In this document: one piece after another, positions 58,466 through 64,000 of the stretch
Position numbering within the stretch: position 1 is the stretch's first letter
Layout: each line of letters begins with the position of its first letter
Assembly (NCBI RefSeq): GCF_021130785.1
Contig: NC_060213.1
Coordinates: 62,961,001 to 63,025,000 of the forward strand
Direction: 5' to 3'
DNA length: 64,000 bases
From: Homalodisca vitripennis
Lineage: Eukaryota > Arthropoda > Insecta > Hemiptera > Cicadellidae
The notes under the pieces: generated by a model
Database searches by the model: none
What the model was told of the DNA's origin: nothing
Seen by the model: only the letters and a program-made list of their open reading frames with translations
Made by a program: the position numbers and the translations under genes

Positions 58466-59530
58466 GATATTTAAATTCTAATACCTAACAGGTTTTCCTG
58501 ATTATTGTTTAGAAACTTCAATAAATATTTGATTTAATTGGTAAATACAAAAAACCACAATATACCCCTTTCAACGTCGGGAGTTTCAAAACTTGCTTTG
58601 ATTCAAGACCTATTCTACCATTCCATTATTGGTAATGTTAGTGCAAAACAGGTCAGGCGGAATCCTCAACTGGAGGCCAATTAATTAATCAGAAGCCTCA
58701 CTGACAAGAGTTCACAGATCAACAAATCTTCGAGCCTTACAACGCCACCGAGCGGAAATTCGCGATTGAGTGCACTTCTGGCTGTCTGTGAGCCTTGATT
58801 GAGATGTACACATTCCTTTATTGCAATTTAGAAAAATATAGCTGTTGCTGTTCCATTTTCTGAAATAACTTTTTAGACTTCTGTTTTCACAATATTATTT
58901 TTCTTTTCCTTTTTAATATTATAAAATCCTACAGTGACGTATTTTTATCATATACTCTATCTATTGTCTATAAATTTATATTAAAATAAAATCGATTATA
59001 AACCACAATAGTTTTGGATGATATTGGTAGGGTATTTATTGAATGGGTTAAAACTATAAAATGATTTCTTAGCTTGATACATTTAAAACCGATTATTTGG
59101 CACATAAATAATAGTTATATCTGAAGGTGTCTTAAGGTAAGTTTTAAGTATGTCAAGCTAAGAAAATTAAGATCTGACATCATTTAATATTTTGACCCAT
59201 TTTGCACCCTTGCAATTCGACGTCCACCAAAACTAGCATGGCTGATGATCAAAATATTTCTGAAGGAACATTTTCTATCGATTTCAAGACCAATTTAAAT
59301 TTGTGTGCTTATACAATGCTAATTGGCTCTAGGCTTCTTATAACTTTGAACAAAGGTACTCACTTTGTTAAGATAAATTATACCAAGTGAAAACAGCATA
59401 GCGTAGTCTTCTAGTGATTTATCTTGAACCGTTATGTCATATTGATTTTATGTTTGCGGTTCTCCCGGACTTTTCGTTATATTTCAGGTATAAGGTTATT
59501 TTTTTAATTAACACAAAGAGTATTTGGAAA

Positions 59531-59562
59531 CTGAAGAAGAGAGTAGAAATCAGTTTGCGAAA
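59531..59562 (+). ncRNA. Hammerhead-like motif, decayed stem
   Basis: CTGAAGA (59531-59537) and GAAA (59559-59562) are both intact and spaced as in the 34.7 kb copy. The intervening stem has decayed and no convincing pairing remains. The flanking CGTTGTGATT after GAAA resembles the other members. Confidence 0.35.
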
Positions 59563-60903
59563 CGTTGTGATTCTCTTGTTTTAACATACAATGATTGCAA
59601 ATACCCTTAATCTTTTCATATTTTCAAATCAATACTGAACGTTCAACAACGAAACAAAGGTGCACTTGCAACTGAAAAATATGTACATTTGAGTAGTAAT
59701 TCTAATAATACTTCTCAACTGATTAGTGTTTGGTGCAAAATTTGAATAACTTTCACCATTTTTCCAACTTCAAACTATTAATATTTCATAATTATTACAC
59801 TAATGTTTCAAAATAAGCTTGAAGCTAATATTTAGTAATGTTTTAGTGTGAATATGAGAGCGAAAATTACTCAGAAGAAAAATACCAAATAGCGCAAAAA
59901 GTAATTTCACAGTGAAATATAACGAAAAAACATAGGAAAATAAAACCAACATTAAAATATTTAAAAAAACTAAAAAAACTGAAATTCAATTTTTAAAATA
60001 GTAATATATTTAACGTTTTATAAGGTTTCTGATTTTTGTACTAGTAAATTGTACTAAAGGATAACAGAAAATCACATAATTATTCAATGATCAGGAGTAC
60101 ATTCAATAAGCTATATTGATGGACTAAACAACGTACTAAAATATTCATTCATAGCAGTTTGTTTTATTATTGTAAAATATCTTATATGACCTTACCAGTT
60201 TATTCAAACCATAATGGTTCCATTAATTGTAAACAAACAGGAAATAGGCGTAAAAATAAAGTTGTTAAAAGTTACCAAATAAAGTATTAAAAATTGTAGT
60301 AATTCAAAAAAAAAATGGAACATCTGTACATTTCAGTATAATGCCTATGAGCGTCTCTTGTATATTAGTATTTATAGAACGCTTTATAAGGTATGTTTGG
60401 AATTACAGCCTGTAATCATATAACAGTTTTTATGTTAGTCATCCACCTTGAAACTTTTCCATAAGAAGTTGAATTGAGATGAAAAAGCTGATTCCATCAC
60501 TAGACCCTAGAGTCGAACGCTAGAATGATGAGGCCATCACTCCAGTGACATATCAGACATCTTCACCTCCTCGTTATCCGGCGTCAGATATCGACTGATA
60601 TTTGTCACCGACGTCGATGGATATTGTGAATATATCTTGGGGTTCGATCTCTGACCAGTTTTTCTCTCACCGACCAAAACGTGCAAGTCTGTATCTCATT
60701 TCATTTTCGAGATGACCTGTGGAAAGGCAGACAGTCGGGTTATCAGATGGAAAAGAAATTTGTACTGCCCCATGCAGACAGAAGAGAAAATACTAGCCAA
60801 GTGATAGTCTTCAATGACACTCAGTCAAATCCCGTGGATAAACATGTACCTTAATTAAACTACTTGTTATGTAGAAACTAAGTTTAAAGCCAACAGTAGA
60901 AAT

Positions 60904-60933
60904 TGAATCGTTTATTTCAGAAACCCCCTAACT
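60904..60933 (+). repeat. Left terminal inverted repeat of the 60.9-63.7 kb unit
   Basis: Pairs with about 63709-63738 on the minus strand (one mismatch, C/A at position 7). Confidence 0.85.
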
Positions 60934-61282
60934 AACAAAAAGTAAATTTTAGGAAAACAATAAAAAAACTCTCCTCTACAAACACATTTTTTTTCTTTAT
61001 CTTAGGTTTTTTACGTTGGTTCCACCTACATTTAGAAAATTGCTTAGTTGTGTTTTTATCTCTCTACATATTACATTTTTGTAGAAAAAAAATTATTAAA
61101 AAAAATCAGTTGAAGGGTTTCTGCACCAAATGGTTGTTCCATATACACTTTTCATTGTCTTTATATTATTTATGGTATTTTTTGGTGTAGTTAAAATAAA
61201 TTACACACTGAACAAGTGTCAAAAAATGATTATTTATTGCAGAGAAAACATCTATTTGCAAATAAAAAGACAGAAGTGCAAC

Positions 61283-63338
61283 TTATTCACACCCTTGATC
61301 CACTTCCTCAGGGTTTTCAGAGTCAGTTGTAGGCCACAGTAGGATTGCATTATAAAAATGTTCATAACCTCTCGTGTACTCAGTTAATTTTCTCAAATCC
61401 TGTATCTTTTTCTTGTTAATGGGTACCTGAAACCATTCCACTTTTTATAAAAAATGCAGTTTACTGATGAGAAATAAAATAACAAAAACTTGTTTGCTAA
61501 TTTTATCATTCCTTTTACATTATTCTCATGGAGTTAGTCTAAATTTTAGTGGAACAAATTTTAAGAAATAAGTTTAGGCTTACCTTTCCTTGGGGATAGG
61601 CCGGCTGATTTGGTAGTTCTGGAGGCTTATCACATTTCAGGAAGGTGAATGTAGATGAAATCATACCATCAATAAACGGTTTCACTACTACTTTTCCCTT
61701 TGTTCTTGAGCTGAAACAAAACTGCTTATATGTTGAAAGTTTGAAGGGCTCCTTGTCTTTTTTCGGAACATTCCTTCCTGAAGTTTCATCAGAAGCAGAA
61801 GTGGACTTTTTATAAGAAAAGTGGCCACCAGTCCTTGAAATTCAAGATTTCATCTGTTTTAACCACGTGAACTGAAAAGCGGCCTGTATTACTAGCCCTC
61901 AAAATAAGTTCTCTATATTCTTCAGGGGTGTAGATCCTGTCTACCTTTCTTATGAGACGCTTTTATACAACCAAAATCCCTATCACAAGGAGAGTACGAG
62001 TGCCCTCGTACTGGGAAGTTGTAAGTGATTGTCTCTAGGTTGCAGTTGTCACACAAATTCATTAAAAACCTAATTACAGTGTTGTTCTTGTTTTGGCCGA
62101 AAGGTCCATCACTGAATAAGATCAAATGTTTTACAGAATCTGGGATCTCCGTTTTTTATATAGTCAAAAATAAAAGAACAACACCTCATTGGGAGATTTG
62201 TTTCCTTCCCCTTCGTGATAGACGTACATCTTGGCCTTATTTGATTTCAAATCATGAATACAAAAATTGTTTACCCATAATTGCCTCATGTAAAATACCT
62301 CCTGTACGGGTATGTGGGGCAGGGGGAGGTTCTGCATAAAATCAAAACATATAGCAACAGTGTCATCATTTGTATCTTCACTTGCTAACTGTAAGGAATG
62401 ATAAAATTTTTTTGCTCTCCTTTTGTGAAGAATTAGCTCAGCAGCAACATTACGTTTAGCATTGTCACACATAAGGGGATCCTTTTAATTTACTGGAAAA
62501 ACTTTCGCACTGACAGCATACGTCAACTTGAGGACGACCAAATGAGAAATTAAAATTTTCCTTAAAGTAGCCGTAATAAAAGTTGTATTTTACAACTTTT
62601 TCTAGATCAGGATGTTTATCTATAAACATTTCATGCATTTTCTTGACAGTAAGCCGAGCATCTAAGTATTTCTTTGGCTTACCACCATAATGAGTTTCCT
62701 TTATTTCATATGACTTTATATGTTGATCAATAAGTTATACAGATATTTCCTGGTATGGCGTTTCCACTTCGGGTTTTGCCCCTCAAGTCACGTGGACTTT
62801 TCTCCTGGAGCAAAAGCTGACAAATCCTTTTCATACGATCAGCTGAAATTCCATGGACTTTTAAAAACACACTTTTGCAAACAGGTATAAGACAACCGTT
62901 AATTTTTAAATGATAAACATAAGTATGATTTCTCTTGAAACTTCTAGTGTCCTGTTCCATTAGCTCATTTGGTTCTTCACTCATTGATTCAATATTTTGT
63001 CCACATTTGGAACGCCTACCAATTTCTTTGGCCTCAACAAGTGTTTGAAGGTAGACATCTTGAGCATTTTTTGTTTCCAGGGAGTAAAAAAAGTTCCAAA
63101 TGTTTTTCTTGGACTCATTGTTTATCTTACGATGACATTTGATTGGACACTTACAAACTATATCCTCGGTAAACACTTTACTTGACACCTGCTTACCTTT
63201 GTAGGAAACATAACCTGCCCCCTTTACTCTGGCATCACGTATGATATAACGTTTATAACTTTCTGGTCGTGTTGTTCCTCTTTTCTTCCTTGGTGGTTGT
63301 TGCTCCTCATCAGAACTTTCACTCATTGTGACAAACAC
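61283..63338 (-). pseudogene. Transposon gene with intron, DUF7869-type C-terminal domain
   Basis: The first exon has an intact frame of 203 codons from 63338 (MFVTMSESSDEEQQPPRKKR...). It has an acidic then basic N-terminus and a cysteine-bearing segment (VCKCPIKC). The IPVCKSVFLKVHGIS motif is usual in a multicopy insect family with SYVFKYHL/PVCKKMFL signatures. After frame breaks near 62735, 62560 and 62475 come FGRPQVDVCCQCE and the 62472-62164 frame. The C-terminal domain shows SDGPFGQNKNN, FPVRGHSYSPCDRDFG (62125-61922), typical of the DUF7869 RNase H-like fold (transposase-like by inference), then the KPFIDG region. A GT-AG intron follows, and a last exon ends at 61283. Five single-base shifts break it, yet almost no in-frame stops arise by substitution. 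Confidence 0.75.
61427..61582 (-). other. Intron of the transposon gene
   Basis: On the minus strand the upstream exon ends ...CCCCAAGGAAAG before GTAAGC (donor near 61582). The intron ends TGGAATGGTTTCAG (acceptor near 61427) before GTACCCATTAACAAGAAAAA. The downstream exon continues in a frame giving VPINKKKIQDLRKLTEYTRG, which fits the family. Length is about 155 bases. Confidence 0.75.
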
Positions 63339-63534
63339 GTATAGTTAATAAACAAAACTGTGATCACTATTCACTAACTCAGATTTCTGACAAGTTTAGG
63401 TTTAGGTTAGTTTAAATAAGCAGTATTAACAAACAAACAACAGCTGACCAGAACTGAATGAGTGGGAAAATGCTACTGGCTCAGTGTTACCAACTGTCAT
63501 TTCTCATAAATTTAAATTATCCCCTATTTGTTTC

Positions 63535-63570
63535 AGAAACCCCTCAAGTGTTGTCACTTGAGGGGTTTCT
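63535..63570. repeat. Perfect 16-bp hairpin made of the subterminal motif
   Basis: AGAAACCCCTCAAGTG (63535-63550), loop TTGT, CACTTGAGGGGTTTCT (63555-63570). It consists of two inverted copies of the motif GGGGTTTCT that also makes up the terminal repeats of this unit. It lies upstream of the transposon gene, so it could act as a protein-binding site or a regulatory structure. Confidence 0.92.
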
Positions 63571-63780
63571 GCACTAAACAGAATATTCACTTGCATTTTT
63601 AGTGTTGGTTATAGAGGTTACAGATAAGGGGTTTCTACACCAAACTGTGTGTTTTATACTAATACTATAGTTTTTCTAACAAAAAGTCAAATTAAAAAAA
63701 AATGTCGGGTTAGGGGGTTTCTGAAATAAACTATTCAAATTGTTCTTGATATATCCTGTAGATAGTTAGGCTACGTAAAG

Positions 63781-63925
63781 GCCCAACCACAAGCTCACCA
63801 AACACATGTTGCCTATGTTCAAATTTATTTACATGTGAAATTTCAAGTCTATATCTTAATATTTGTTCTTGAGGTTAGCTGGAGAAGCACAGAGAAATAT
63901 TCAGATAGACAGACAAAAATATATA
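63781..63925 (+). repeat. Diverged copy of the A-type repeat
   Basis: Shows CATGTGAAATTTCAAGTCTATA, TTGTTCTTGAGGTTAGCTGG and ATAGACAGACAAAAATATA in the order expected for the end of the family defined at 57.6 kb (…AAGTCTATA, GTTTTCGAGATA, ACAGACAGA). Diverged and uncertain. Confidence 0.4.
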
Positions 63926-64000
63926 CTGAAGAGGAATATTGTAAAAAAAACCTTTGTCATAGGTGAGCAAAATATAAAAATTTCAAGTTTATAGTTCAAT

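Larger units (their letters stand above)
58080..60780. other. Gene-free stretch with a palindrome and a hammerhead-like motif
   Basis: Contains the 25-base palindrome at 58441-58465 and the degenerate hammerhead-like motif at 59531. At 60500-60660 a GC-richer part carries TCGACTGATATTTGTCACCG-type sequence and, on the minus strand, a GCGTTCGACTCTA word reminiscent of a Pol III B box. I could not define an element. Confidence 0.4.
60904..63738 (-). mobile_element. DNA transposon-like unit with TIRs and subterminal motif repeats
   Basis: Terminal inverted repeats of 30 bases, one mismatch: 60904-60933 begins TTGAATCGTTTATTTCAG, and the minus strand of the right end (about 63738-63709) begins TTGAATAGTTTATTTCAG. 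Both continue AAACCCCCTAAC. GGGTTTCTG-type motifs recur inside both ends in both orientations. One gene fills the centre on the minus strand. I could not find a clear target-site duplication. The unit is about 2.8 kb. Confidence 0.75.

Overview
The window is AT-rich eukaryotic DNA, most probably from an insect genome and perhaps a hemipteran. The evidence is the type of mobile elements present (Jockey-like non-LTR retrotransposons, a Maverick/Polinton, tRNA-derived SINEs), the GT-AG splice signals and the lack of dense bacterial-style genes. The species assignment is inference. I find no convincing intact host gene, rRNA, CRISPR array or bacterial operon. It reads as an intergenic or intronic region built almost entirely from mobile elements and their fragments.

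Layout: 1-8.1 kb holds dispersed repeats, including an A-B-A'-B' mosaic at 2.7-5.4 kb and a ~2.3 kb repeat family member at 5.7-8.1 kb. A degraded Jockey-like retrotransposon lies on the minus strand at 8.88-11.8 kb and ends in a pentanucleotide repeat tail. At 13.8-14.3 kb is a plus-strand non-LTR fragment. From 14.3 to 39.4 kb there are interleaved copies of at least three dispersed repeat families (X, Y and Z below), two tRNA-Arg-like SINEs, a tRNA-Val-like element and a perfect 21-bp hairpin.

40.19-47.98 kb is a compact Maverick/Polinton with ~160-bp terminal inverted repeats. On its minus strand it carries remnants of a retroviral-type integrase, a protein-primed family B DNA polymerase with tandem zinc-finger-like motifs near its N-terminus, and an FtsK/HerA-type packaging ATPase. 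I see no capsid or protease gene. A second Jockey-like retrotransposon (48.0-50.1 kb, minus) starts its AAT-repeat tail exactly at the Polinton's right end. At 53.1-53.5 kb is the C-terminus of a third non-LTR element.

60.9-63.73 kb is a DNA transposon-like unit. It has 30-nt terminal inverted repeats, several inverted subterminal copies of a GGGGTTTCTG motif, and a minus-strand gene with a recognisable intron. The protein resembles the insect-expanded family with a C-terminal RNase H-like DUF7869-type domain. That gene and the Polinton genes are broken mainly by single-base indels, so either decay or uncorrected long-read errors could explain them. Five sites scattered through the window share a hammerhead-ribozyme-like core (CTGANGA, stem, GAAA).
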